Source of the DNA: Betaproteobacteria bacterium
GTDB lineage: Bacteria; Pseudomonadota; Gammaproteobacteria; Burkholderiales; Burkholderiaceae_C
DNA length: 64,000 bases
Assembly (NCBI GenBank): GCA_016716535.1
Contig: JADJWD010000006.1
Coordinates: 496,001-560,000 of the forward strand
Direction: 5' to 3'
Shown: piece by piece, positions 39,259-47,026 of the stretch
Numbering within the stretch: position 1 is the first letter of the stretch
How the letters are laid out: every line of letters starts with the position of its first letter
The notes under the pieces: model-generated
The model's input: only the letters and a program-made list of their open reading frames with translations
What the model was told of the DNA's origin: nothing
Databases searched by the model: none
Program-made: the position numbers and the translations under genes

Positions 39259-40242
39259 ATGAAGATCGATTTCCACGAAGCCCTCGGCGGCGCGCCGCAG
39301 GTGACGCGCCACACCGTCATCGCGCTGCACGCCAGCGTCAGCTCGGCGCGCCAGTGGCGACCGCTCGCCGAGCGCCTGGCGCAGGCGCACACCTTCGCGC
39401 AGCACGGCCCGCACGCCTTCGATCTGCACACGTTCGACGTGCGCGCCATCGACCTGCACGACCACGGCGCCGGCCCCGCGTGGGCCACCGACGGCGTGCA
39501 GCGCCCGCCGCTGACGCTGGCCGACGAGGCGGCGCTCGTCGCGCCGTTCGTGCTGGCGGCCGGCCGCGTCGGCCACGGCTCGGGCGCAAGTGCAAGTGCA
39601 GGCGGCGTACACCTCGTCGGCCACTCGTACGGCGGCGCGGTCGCGCTGAAGGTCGCGAGCCTGTATCCGCAGCACGTGCGCTCGCTCGTCGTCTACGAGC
39701 CGGTCACCTTCCGCCTGCTGCTCGACGACGCCGCCAGCCATGCCGAGGCGGCCGAGGCGCTGGCGCTCGTCGCCGGCATGCAAACGTGCGTCGAACGCGG
39801 CGACCGCGACGGTGCCGCGCGCCGCTTCATCGACTACTGGTCGGGCGGCGGCACCTGGCAGGCGATGCCCGAGCCGGCGCGCGAGAGCGTCGTTGCGCGC
39901 CTGCCGGCGCTGGTGCAGCAGTTCGGCGCGCTGCACAACGAGCGCCAGCAGGCCAGCGCCATCGCGCGCCTGGCGATGCCCACGCTCGTGCTGAGCGGCG
40001 AGCGCACCGTGCCCGCCGCGCGGCGCATCGCCGAGCGCCTTCGCGCGCTGAATCCGGCCGCCACGCACGAGACGCTGCCCGGCCTCGGCCACATGGGGCC
40101 GGTGACGCATGCCGACCTCGTTGCCGAGCGCATTGCGCGGCATCTCGGACTGCCGCCGTCGCCGGGGCAGGCCGCCGCGCGGCCCCATCACGTTCCCCCG
40201 CCCCCGGTGCCCGCGCCCCGGGATCTTTCGACCGTCGTTTGA
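39259..40242 (+). CDS. Alpha/beta-fold hydrolase
   Basis: A 327-residue soluble hydrolase. The nucleophile elbow GHSYGG sits near residues 120-125, the acid is probably in VLSGERTVPAARR near 250, and the His in GLGHMGPVTH near 276. No signal peptide is seen. It resembles esterase/epoxide-hydrolase-type enzymes that act on small molecules; the C-terminal about 30 residues are Pro-rich and probably disordered. It lies in the run DUF1127-hydrolase-methyltransferase-DUF3455-haloperoxidase-like, all on the plus strand with 30-80 bp gaps, suggesting joint expression. The substrate is unknown. Confidence 0.85.
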   Translation: MKIDFHEALGGAPQVTRHTVIALHASVSSARQWRPLAERLAQAHTFAQHGPHAFDLHTFDVRAIDLHDHGAGPAWATDGVQRPPLTLADEAALVAPFVLAAGRVGHGSGASASAGGVHLVGHSYGGAVALKVASLYPQHVRSLVVYEPVTFRLLLDDAASHAEAAEALALVAGMQTCVERGDRDGAARRFIDYWSGGGTWQAMPEPARESVVARLPALVQQFGALHNERQQASAIARLAMPTLVLSGERTVPAARRIAERLRALNPAATHETLPGLGHMGPVTHADLVAERIARHLGLPPSPGQAAARPHHVPPPPVPAPRDLSTVV

Positions 40243-40278
40243 CGACTCCACCCCACCCGTTACTTGGAGAGAGACACC

Positions 40279-41118
40279 ATGAACACCACCGCCCTTCAAG
40301 CGCCGCAAGCCGCGGCCGCCCCGGACTTCATCGCCATCAAGCAGCGCCAGCAGGCCACCTGGGCGAGCGGCGACTACGCCGTCGTCGGCACGACGCTGCA
40401 GATCGTCGGCGAGCAGCTCGCCGAAGCCGCCGATGTGCGCGCCGGCGAGCGTGTGCTCGACGTGGCCGCCGGCAACGGCAACGCCACCCTCGCCGCGGCG
40501 CGCCGCCATGCCGAGGTCACGTCCACCGACTACGTCGCCACGCTGCTCGAACGCGGCAGCGCGCGCGCTGCCGCCGAGGGCCTGAAGGTGCGCTTCCTCA
40601 CCGCCGATGTCGAGGAGCTGCCGTTCGCCGACGCGAGCTTCGATGTCGTGCTGTCGACCTTCGGCGTGATGTTCGCGCCGCAGCACGAACGCTCGGCCGC
40701 GCAGATGCTGCGCGTCGTTCGCCCGGGCGGCCGCATCGGCCTGGCCAACTGGACGCCGGCGGGCTTCATCGGCCGGCTGTTCAAGGTGATCGGCACGCAC
40801 GTGCCGCCGCCGGCGGGCGTGCGCTCGCCGGCGCTGTGGGGCAGCGAGGAGCACCTGCGCAAGCTGTTCGGCGACGCGGCCGAAGTGCGCGCCGTGCCGC
40901 GGATCTTCAACTTCCGCTACCGCTCGGCCGACCACTTCATCGAGGTGTTCCGCGACTACTACGGGCCGACGCACAAAGCCTTCGCGGCGCTGCCCGAAGC
41001 CGGCCGCGCGGCGCTGCTGCGCGACGTGCACGCGCTGCTCGACGAGCTGAACACGGCGGGGCCGGCTTCGCTGGTGGTGCCGGGCGAGTACCTCGAAGTC
41101 GTCGTCACGAAGCGCTGA
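40279..41118 (+). CDS. Class I SAM-dependent methyltransferase
   Basis: A 279-residue methyltransferase from the ATG at 40279 (GGAG upstream; the TTG at 40264 is less likely). Motif I VLDVAAGNGNATLAAA near residue 58, the acidic end of strand 2 at STDYV, motif II LPFADASFDVVLSTFGVMFA near 115-135 and motif III VVRPGGRIGLANWTP give a standard Rossmann methyltransferase of the UbiE/Methyltransf_11 type. It transfers methyl from S-adenosylmethionine to an unknown acceptor. Position beside a hydrolase and a haloperoxidase-like gene hints at modification of a small metabolite. Confidence 0.88.
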   Translation: MNTTALQAPQAAAAPDFIAIKQRQQATWASGDYAVVGTTLQIVGEQLAEAADVRAGERVLDVAAGNGNATLAAARRHAEVTSTDYVATLLERGSARAAAEGLKVRFLTADVEELPFADASFDVVLSTFGVMFAPQHERSAAQMLRVVRPGGRIGLANWTPAGFIGRLFKVIGTHVPPPAGVRSPALWGSEEHLRKLFGDAAEVRAVPRIFNFRYRSADHFIEVFRDYYGPTHKAFAALPEAGRAALLRDVHALLDELNTAGPASLVVPGEYLEVVVTKR

Positions 41119-41189
41119 ACGAACGCGATGCGCGCGGGCGCCCCACGGGTCGCCCCGCGCTCGCCCTTCCACACATGCAGGAGAAGACC

Positions 41190-41774
41190 ATGAACCTCAT
41201 CGATCCGCTGATCCGGCGCCACGTGGCGCTGGCCGGGGCGACGCTGCTCGCCGCCTGCGCCGGCGGCACCGCGCTCGTGGCGATGCCGCCGGCCGACGTG
41301 CCGGCGGCCATCGCTGCGCCCGCGGGGCAGGTGCTCGAAGTGGCCGTCGCCGCGCGCGGCGTGCAGATCTACGAGTGCCGCGCCACGCCCGGCAGCGCCG
41401 CGGGCACCGCTCGGCCCGAGTGGGCCTTCGTCGCGCCCGAGGCCACGCTGCTCGACGCCCAGGGCCGCACCGTCGGCCAGCACGGCGCCGGCCCGCACTG
41501 GACCTTCGACGGCGGCACGCCCGCCGCGGCCCGCTTCCCCGGCCGCGTCACGGGGCGCGTCACCGGCCGCGCGGAGGCGCCGCGTGCCGGGGCGATCCCG
41601 TGGCTGCGGCTGGACGTGGCGGCAGGTCCTGGCGCCGGCGGCTCGCTCGGCAGCATCCAGCGCGTCAACACGATCGGCGGCCTCGCGCCGGCGACGCCTT
41701 GCGACACCACCGTCGCCGGGCAGCGCGTGCGCGTGCCGTACACGGCCGACTACCGCTTCTACGCCGCGCGCTGA
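41190..41774 (+). CDS. DUF3455-domain lipoprotein
   Basis: A 194-residue exported protein. The ATG at 41190 has AGGAG seven bases before it. A signal with lipobox LAAC (about 23-26) leads to a domain with VAARGVQIYECR, WAFVAPEATLLDAQGRTVGQH, HWTFDGG and a C-terminal CDTTVAGQRVRVPYTADYRFY, the DUF3455 pattern. The family is secreted, of unknown function and frequent in soil bacteria and fungi. GRVTGRVTGR near residue 115 reflects a short internal duplication. The stop codon lies in two 10-bp tandem units (41771-41790). Confidence 0.85.
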   Translation: MNLIDPLIRRHVALAGATLLAACAGGTALVAMPPADVPAAIAAPAGQVLEVAVAARGVQIYECRATPGSAAGTARPEWAFVAPEATLLDAQGRTVGQHGAGPHWTFDGGTPAAARFPGRVTGRVTGRAEAPRAGAIPWLRLDVAAGPGAGGSLGSIQRVNTIGGLAPATPCDTTVAGQRVRVPYTADYRFYAAR

Positions 41775-41864
41775 AAGCCACTGAAAGCCATTGCGCCGAA
41801 GCGCTGCACGCACGCACCGAATCCCCTTTCACAACCTCCGTTCACCCCCACCGAGATCCTCACC

Positions 41865-43145
41865 ATGAAGACTCTGAACCGCTTTCTCGTGGCCACCGCC
41901 GCGGTCGCCGCCGCAGCGGCCTCGCCGCCGGCGCGCGCCGACATCGTCACCGACTGGAACACGCTGGCCGGCCACTTCATCACCGAAGCCAAGCTCGGCA
42001 CGCCGCCGGCGATGCGCGTGATGGCCATCGTGCAGACGGCCGTGCACGGTGCCATCGGCTCGCTGCCGCCGGCCGGAACCGCCGGCCCGGATTCAGCGGC
42101 GATGACCGCCGTGGCCGTCGCCGCCGCCAACCGCGCCACGCTCGCGGCGCTGCTGCCGGCGCAGCAGGTCGCCATCGACGCGGCGTACCAGGCCGCGCTC
42201 GGGCCGTGGAGCGAAGGCGCCACGCCCGCGGCCAAGGTGGCCGCGGCGGTCACCGCCGGCGAACGCGCCGCCGCGCAAGTGCTCGCCGCGCGCGCCAAGG
42301 AGGCGCCGGTGTTCGCCGCGCCCGACACGACGCGGCCACACGTCGGCACGCCCGGCAGCTACGTGCCCACCGCGCTGCCGGCCGCCACCGCCTGGCCGCA
42401 GCGCACGCCGTGGGTGATGGCGAGCGCCTCGCAGTTCCGCCCCGCCGCGCCGCCGGCGCTGACGAGCGAGACGTACGCGCGCGACCTCGAGGAGATCCGC
42501 GCCGTCGGCGGCCGCGCGAGCACGCGCCGCAGCGCCGAGCAGACCGAGATCGCGCGCTTCTGGGACTACTCGCTGCCGGCCATCTACCACGGCGTCGTGC
42601 GCTCGGTGGCGCTGGCGCCGGGGCGCGATGCTGCGGCCAACGCGCGGCTCTTCGCCACCGTGGCGCAGGCGATGGACGACGCGCTCATCGCCGTCTTCGA
42701 CGCGAAGTACCACCACGGCTTCTGGCGCCCGGTGACGGCGATCCGCAACGCCGACATCGACGGCAACGACGCGACGACGCGCGAGGCGAACTGGCTGCCG
42801 CTGATCAACGTGCCGATGCACCCCGAGTACCCGAGCGGCCACTGCATCCTGGCCGGCGCCGTCGGCGCGGTGCTGAAGGCAGAGGTCGGCAGCGCGCCGG
42901 TGAAGCTCTCGACGACGAGCCCGACAGCCAAGGGCGCCGCACGGCACTGGACGAGCATCGACGGCTTCGAACGCGAGGTGGCGATGGCGCGCGTCTGGGG
43001 CGGCCTGCACTTCCGCTTCACCAACGAGGTCAGCCTCGGCATGGGCCGCGCGATCGGCGAGCTGGCAGTGCAGCGGCAGCGGCAGCAGCAGGCGGCGGCC
43101 GCTGCGCCGGGCTCTGCGGCGCCGGCCGGCCACGGCGCAGAATGA
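41865..43145 (+). CDS. Vanadium haloperoxidase-like / PAP2-superfamily exported protein
   Basis: A 426-residue protein with a signal peptide cleaved near ARA-DI (residue 26). Three blocks match the vanadate/phosphate-binding site of the vanadium chloroperoxidase and PAP2 phosphatase superfamily: KYHHGFWRP (Lys-x6-Arg-Pro, about 281), YPSGHC (about 321) and RVWGGLH (Arg-x5-His, about 375). The Asp usually four residues after the last His is not present (HFRFT). It could be an exported haloperoxidase or an acid phosphatase; the sequence does not decide. It ends the cluster downstream of the BTAD regulator. The C-terminus is Gln/Ala-rich. Confidence 0.87.
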   Translation: MKTLNRFLVATAAVAAAAASPPARADIVTDWNTLAGHFITEAKLGTPPAMRVMAIVQTAVHGAIGSLPPAGTAGPDSAAMTAVAVAAANRATLAALLPAQQVAIDAAYQAALGPWSEGATPAAKVAAAVTAGERAAAQVLAARAKEAPVFAAPDTTRPHVGTPGSYVPTALPAATAWPQRTPWVMASASQFRPAAPPALTSETYARDLEEIRAVGGRASTRRSAEQTEIARFWDYSLPAIYHGVVRSVALAPGRDAAANARLFATVAQAMDDALIAVFDAKYHHGFWRPVTAIRNADIDGNDATTREANWLPLINVPMHPEYPSGHCILAGAVGAVLKAEVGSAPVKLSTTSPTAKGAARHWTSIDGFEREVAMARVWGGLHFRFTNEVSLGMGRAIGELAVQRQRQQQAAAAAPGSAAPAGHGAE

Positions 43146-43149
43146 GGCG

Positions 43150-43554
43150 ATGAGCATCCGCATCGTCCAACTCGGCACCGCGCGCGCCGCCGGCGAAGGC
43201 CTGCGCCTGGGCACCGTGCGGCGGCCGCCGCGCGGCGTGCCCAAGAGCGAATTCGCCAGGCGCGACTTCTACGACGTGTGGCTGCCCGACCTCTCGCCGA
43301 GCGCGGCGCTCGTCGCGCAGGCGCAGGCGGCCGCGCGCGACGACGACGCCAAGGCCTGGGCCGCCTTCGAGCGCCACTTCAAGGCCGAGATGAACGAAGC
43401 CGGCCCGAGCCGCCTGCTCGACCTGCTGGCGGCGCTGTCGCACCAGACGTCGTTGTCGCTGGGCTGCTATTGCGACGACGAGCGGCGCTGCCACCGCTCG
43501 GTGCTGCGCACGCTGCTGCGCCAGCGCGGCGCGGCGCTCGACGAAGGGCCGTAG
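43150..43554 (+). CDS. DUF488 family protein
   Basis: A 134-residue cytosolic protein with the DUF488 pattern: IRIVQLGTARAAGEGLRLGTVRRPPRG at the start, FYDVWLPDLSPS, and the cysteine-containing LGCYCDDERRCHRSVL near the C-terminus. The Cys/His/Arg-rich motif suggests metal or substrate binding, but the family is uncharacterised. The ATG is four bases past the stop of the haloperoxidase-like gene, so it is probably co-transcribed with it, although it commonly occurs alone in other genomes. Confidence 0.87.
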   Translation: MSIRIVQLGTARAAGEGLRLGTVRRPPRGVPKSEFARRDFYDVWLPDLSPSAALVAQAQAAARDDDAKAWAAFERHFKAEMNEAGPSRLLDLLAALSHQTSLSLGCYCDDERRCHRSVLRTLLRQRGAALDEGP

Positions 43555-43614
43555 CGCGAGACCGAAGCGGCGGCGACGGCCCCCGCCGGTTGGCCGTTCG
43601 CGCCTGCCGGCGCG

Positions 43615-43968
43615 CTACGGCAGCAGCTCGATGCCGAACCGGCGCAGGGCCAGCGCCCAGCCGAGGAAGAGCGCGATCGTCAGCAGCGCCGAGAGCGCCA
43701 GGGCGAGCCAGAAACCGAGCCGAGCGAGCAGCCACGGGAACAGCAGGAACATCGGCAGCGTCGGCACGACGTACCAGAACGTGTACCAGGCGTGCCGGGC
43801 CAGGCGGTCGGCGGGTTGCCGCTCGGCGTACAGCCAGACCAGCGTCAGCACGGTGACGAGCGGCAGTGCGGCGACGAGCGCGCCGACCTTGTCGTTGCGC
43901 CTGGCCAGCTCGGAGACGAGGACCACGATGGCCGCCGTGACGAGGTACTTGGTGATCAGCCAGGCCAT
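43615..43968 (-). CDS. DUF3147 family small membrane protein
   Basis: A 117-residue integral membrane protein with four predicted helices (about 4-20, 29-46, 63-85, 86-108). The ATG at 43968 gives MAWLITKYLVTAAIVVLVSE, the typical DUF3147 N-terminus, with the conserved RNDKVGALVAALP loop. The frame is open further upstream but that part is not hydrophobic. Function is unknown; members are widespread inner-membrane proteins. Convergent with DUF488. Confidence 0.85.
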   Translation of the reverse strand: MAWLITKYLVTAAIVVLVSELARRNDKVGALVAALPLVTVLTLVWLYAERQPADRLARHAWYTFWYVVPTLPMFLLFPWLLARLGFWLALALSALLTIALFLGWALALRRFGIELLP

Positions 43969-44059
43969 CGGGGCAGTGTATCGATGCACGTGCGCCGCGC
44001 CCGCCCGGCAACACGGGACGGCCGAACCGGCCCTGGGCCGGCCCGGCGAGCGATGCGGA

Positions 44060-44539
44060 TCAGGCGACGGCCTGCCCGGCGTGGTAGGTCTCGACCACGC
44101 GCACGTCGGCCGGCACATCGGCGAGGTGCTTTTCGATCAGCGGCTTCACGTCGTCCCACGCGAGGCCGCCGATGCCGGTGGCCAGGCGCGGCAGCGCAAT
44201 CTGCGTCCAGCCTTCCTTGCGGATCTCCTGCGCCAGTGCCTTCAGCGCATGGTTGACGTTGGCCACCGTCGCGCGGCCCGGGTTGCCCCCGTGCCCCCAG
44301 GCGCCGCCCTGCGTGAAGAGCGCGACGATGCGACGGCCGCCCGCGCCGCCCCACGTCCACAGGCCGCCCTCCTTCGGGTGGCTCGTCTGGCAGAAGTGGC
44401 GGAAGTCCTTGTACATCGCCGGGAACTGCTCGCGCAGCGCGTGAGCGAGGCCCTGGGCGAAGGGGTCGTTGGGCGCCACGCCATGCGCGATGACGGGCAA
44501 GTCGCCGACGAGCAGGTCGCCGCTGGTGAATCGGATCAT
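44060..44539 (-). CDS. Macro domain protein
   Basis: A 159-residue single macro domain. GGAGG lies six bases before the ATG at 44539. The fold shows IRFTSGDLLVGDLPVIAHGVAPND at the start, a Gly-rich loop (WGHGGNPGRATVANV) and IALPRLATGIGGLAWDDV, which form the ADP-ribose pocket. Usual relatives hydrolyse ADP-ribose-1''-phosphate or remove ADP-ribose from proteins, nucleic acids or O-acetyl-ADP-ribose. The usual Asn after the first strand is replaced by His-Gly-Val here. No toxin partner is adjacent. Confidence 0.85.
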   Translation of the reverse strand: MIRFTSGDLLVGDLPVIAHGVAPNDPFAQGLAHALREQFPAMYKDFRHFCQTSHPKEGGLWTWGGAGGRRIVALFTQGGAWGHGGNPGRATVANVNHALKALAQEIRKEGWTQIALPRLATGIGGLAWDDVKPLIEKHLADVPADVRVVETYHAGQAVA

Positions 44540-44652
44540 GCGTCCTCCGTTGCTTCGATAGCTGGAAGCATGCGCGCTTGCGGCGGCGACGCAATGACGG
44601 GCGTCAAGCGGGGTTCGATTCGGGGCGCACGCGCAGCGCCTGGCTCACACCG

Positions 44653-45920
44653 TCACTGCGTCCCGTTGATCGCGTAGTCGAACACCTGGTACGACTTCAG
44701 CGGCGCGCTCGCCGCCTTGATGCGATAGGCCTCGTTCAGCGGCCGGCTCAGGATGAACGGCACCTTCGCCTCGCTGGTGCCGCCGTGCGTGCGCAGGCGG
44801 TGTCCGGCCAGACCCGTGAGGTCGTGGTTCTTCGCCGACGCGCCGATGCAAACGTCTTCGCGCGCGATCACCGCCACGTCGGCCTCGCGGTCGGCGGGCA
44901 GCTCGAACATCCGGCAGGCGGTGTCGCGGTCCAGCGCCAGCTCGATGCCGTCGATGCCGGCGATGTGATCGATGATCTGCCTGGCCGTCACGCGGCCGCG
45001 CGACCACACGCGCACGAAGCCGCCCAACGCGCCGTGGTGCGCGACGAAGGCGTCGGTGATCGGGCAGATGACGATCGTCTCGCCGGCGCCGAACTTCGCG
45101 GGTCGAGCGTGTCCTGCAGCCAGATCACGTTCGGCTCGCCGGCCGCGTTGCTCTTGTCGCTCATGCCGTGGTCGGCCGTCAGCGCGAGCGTGATGTCCTC
45201 GGCCGCGAGAAGCCCGAACACGCGGTCGAGCTGCTCGTAGAAGCGCAGCGCGTCGGCTTCTTCCGGCGACCACTTGTGCTGCACCCAGTCGGTGAGGCTC
45301 AGGAACAGCAGGTCGGGCCGGCGCTCGCGCAGCAGCTTCAGCCCCGCTTCGAGCACGAAGAGCGACAGCTCCATCGAGTACATGCCGGGCTTGGGAAGCC
45401 CCAGCCATTCGGGCACGTTCTCGATGCCGTTGTCGGCCAGCGTGCAGCGGTCGGCGTGCTCGGTGGAGAACGACACGTGGCCGCCGCGGCCGACATCGAG
45501 CCCCTTGGCGAGCTGCCGCCGCAGCTTGTCCTTTGCGGTGATCGAGACGACACGCGCGCCGGCTGCCGCGAAGCGCGCGAGGATCGTGTCGCCGCGCAGC
45601 AGCTCGGGGCCGGTCATCACCACCGGCTGCCAGGTCGTGGTGTCGAGGTAGAAGTTGCCCGAGATGCCGTGTTTCGCCGTCGGCGTGCCGGTGATCATCG
45701 ACATGTTGTTCGGGCACGTGAACGACGGCATCGAGCCGTCGGCGACGCCGGCGAAGCCCTCGGCGATGAAGCGCCGGAAGTGCGGCAGGTGCCCGTCGGC
45801 GAGGAAGCGCTGGAGGTAACGCGGGTCGCCGCCGTCGATGCAGACGACGACCACCGGGCGCAGCGGCCAGCGGTAGCGGATGTCGTTGACGGTGACCGGT
45901 GGTCGTGTGGAGGTGCTCAT
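44653..45920 (-). pseudogene. phnA: Phosphonoacetate hydrolase gene with a -1 frameshift
   Basis: The minus strand encodes an alkaline-phosphatase-superfamily phosphonoacetate hydrolase, which would split phosphonoacetate into acetate and phosphate. The N-terminal part (45920 to about 45100) has the metal-site motifs VVCIDGGDPRY, PSFTCPNNMSMITG, LTDWVQHKW and TADHGMSDKSN and ends in frame one at LQDTLDPR. The C-terminal part resumes in another frame as KFGAGETIVICPITDAFVAHHG and runs to 44653. One missing base near 45097-45102 (a run of C/G) joins the two, giving about 422 residues, the normal length. It is either a real inactivating frameshift or a sequencing error. Its ATG overlaps the gntR-type gene stop by 4 nt. 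Confidence 0.85.
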
Positions 45921-46654
45921 ACGTCGTTCATGGCGAGCGCCCGCTGCAGCCGCTCGCGGCTGCCGAGCACGTGCTCGGTGAGAAGGCGTGCGGCACGCGT
46001 CTCGTCGCGCGCGGCAACCGCTTCGACGATGGCTTCGTGCTCGGCGGTGGACTGCGGGATGTGGCCGCTGCCGCGCGTGATGGTCGCGCGGCGGTACAGG
46101 TCGAGCTGGTTGACGACGCCGCGGTAGTTGGCCAGCAGCGCGTTGTTGCGCGCCGCGCGAGCCAGCAGGTCGTGGAACTCGACGTTGAGCGCGAAATACT
46201 CTTCGGCGCGCCGGCCCTTTTGCAGCGCGTGCATGCGGCGCACGACGCCGCGCAGCTGCTCGATCTCGTCGATGGCGATGCGACGTGCCGCGAGCGTGCC
46301 GATCAGCCCTTCGAGCGCCGCGCGCACTTCGTAGAACTCGTTGGCCTCTTCGAGCGAGACCTGGCGCACGAAGACGCCGCGGTTCTTCTCGACGCGCACG
46401 AGGCCGGCCTGGCCGAGCGCGCGGAAGGCCTCGCGCACCGGCCCGCGCGAGACGCCCAAGGCGCCGGCCACGTCGACCTCGTTGAGCTTGGTGCCGGCGG
46501 CGATCTCGCCGCCGATGATGCGGCGCTCGAGTTCCTGCTGCGCCAGCGTCGTCAGCGAGTGTTCGCGCAGCAGCTCGATCGTCGGCGCGGCAGGGGCGGC
46601 GACGGGCTCGCGGCCGGCGCTGCGCGGGCGGGTCGTCGAAGGGGGCGCGGCCAT
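45917..46654 (-). CDS. GntR-family (FCD) regulator of phosphonate utilisation
   Basis: A 245-residue repressor of the FadR subfamily. The winged helix at about residues 35-100 (LAQQELERRIIGGEIAAGTKLNEVDVAGALGVSRGPVREAF) is followed by an all-helical FCD ligand domain with metal-type His positions (FHDLL and STAEHEAIVEAV). Such regulators are found beside 2-aminoethylphosphonate genes. It overlaps phnA (ATGA), and the TTGTCAACAA sites in the region before it are its probable operators. The effector is unknown, perhaps a phosphonate or its aldehyde. Confidence 0.9.
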   Translation of the reverse strand: MAAPPSTTRPRSAGREPVAAPAAPTIELLREHSLTTLAQQELERRIIGGEIAAGTKLNEVDVAGALGVSRGPVREAFRALGQAGLVRVEKNRGVFVRQVSLEEANEFYEVRAALEGLIGTLAARRIAIDEIEQLRGVVRRMHALQKGRRAEEYFALNVEFHDLLARAARNNALLANYRGVVNQLDLYRRATITRGSGHIPQSTAEHEAIVEAVAARDETRAARLLTEHVLGSRERLQRALAMNDV

Positions 46655-46684
46655 GGCCGGGGCATGCTAGGGTTCAGTTTGCAG

Positions 46685-46696
46685 ATTGTCAACAAT
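46685..46696. promoter_or_regulatory. GntR-type operator, site 1
   Basis: ATTGTCAACAAT, an ATTGT/ACAAT dyad, 31 bp before the regulator start. The flank on the left is TTTGCAG. The form TTGTnnACAA is typical of FCD-type GntR operators. Confidence 0.65.
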
Positions 46697-46816
46697 TTGC
46701 CCTGCCTGCCTCGCGATGCGTTGCCCTCGCCCGGCGCACGGCCAGTGAGCCCCTTTTCGGCCCTTCGCGCCCCGCCGTTGTGCGCCGCGGCGCCCAGCTC
46801 CTGCCGTTCGGTCGGG

Positions 46817-46828
46817 TTTGTCAACAAT
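46817..46828. promoter_or_regulatory. GntR-type operator, site 2
   Basis: TTTGTCAACAAT followed by CTGCAA. With site 1 it forms a larger inverted pair sharing TTGCAGATTGT. It lies about 200 bp before the transport genes. Confidence 0.65.
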
Positions 46829-47026
46829 CTGCAACTTGTCGTTCCTACCGTTGACAGCGCTCGGCGCTTGCCAGCACGATGACCTTGCCGCCTTTGTGCG
46901 GGTTCTCTTGCCTCTCTCTTCGTCTGTGCGGCCCGCCATGCCGGCGAGGCACGCTTCGTGCAAGCAGCACCGTTGTTCCACCGAGTCCGCTTGAACCTTC
47001 GTCCAGAAGATCCCGAGGAGCCCGAC

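Larger units (their letters stand above)
46655..47026. other. 372-bp divergent control region of the phosphonate island
   Basis: No gene is seen. It holds two copies of TTGTCAACAA in opposite orientation with respect to their flanks. A TTGACA at 46851-46856 may be a -35 element for the rightward genes. The rest (about 46700-46810) has no clear structure. Confidence 0.6.

Noticed and set aside
36390..39488. A 1032-codon minus-strand frame opposite the BTAD regulator
   Set aside because: It spans the repeat array and two opposite-strand genes and shows no family motif.
44060..44539. Macro-domain gene as the antitoxin of a DarT-like toxin pair
   Set aside because: No DarT-like ADP-ribosyltransferase or other toxin is adjacent; neighbours are DUF3147 and phnA.
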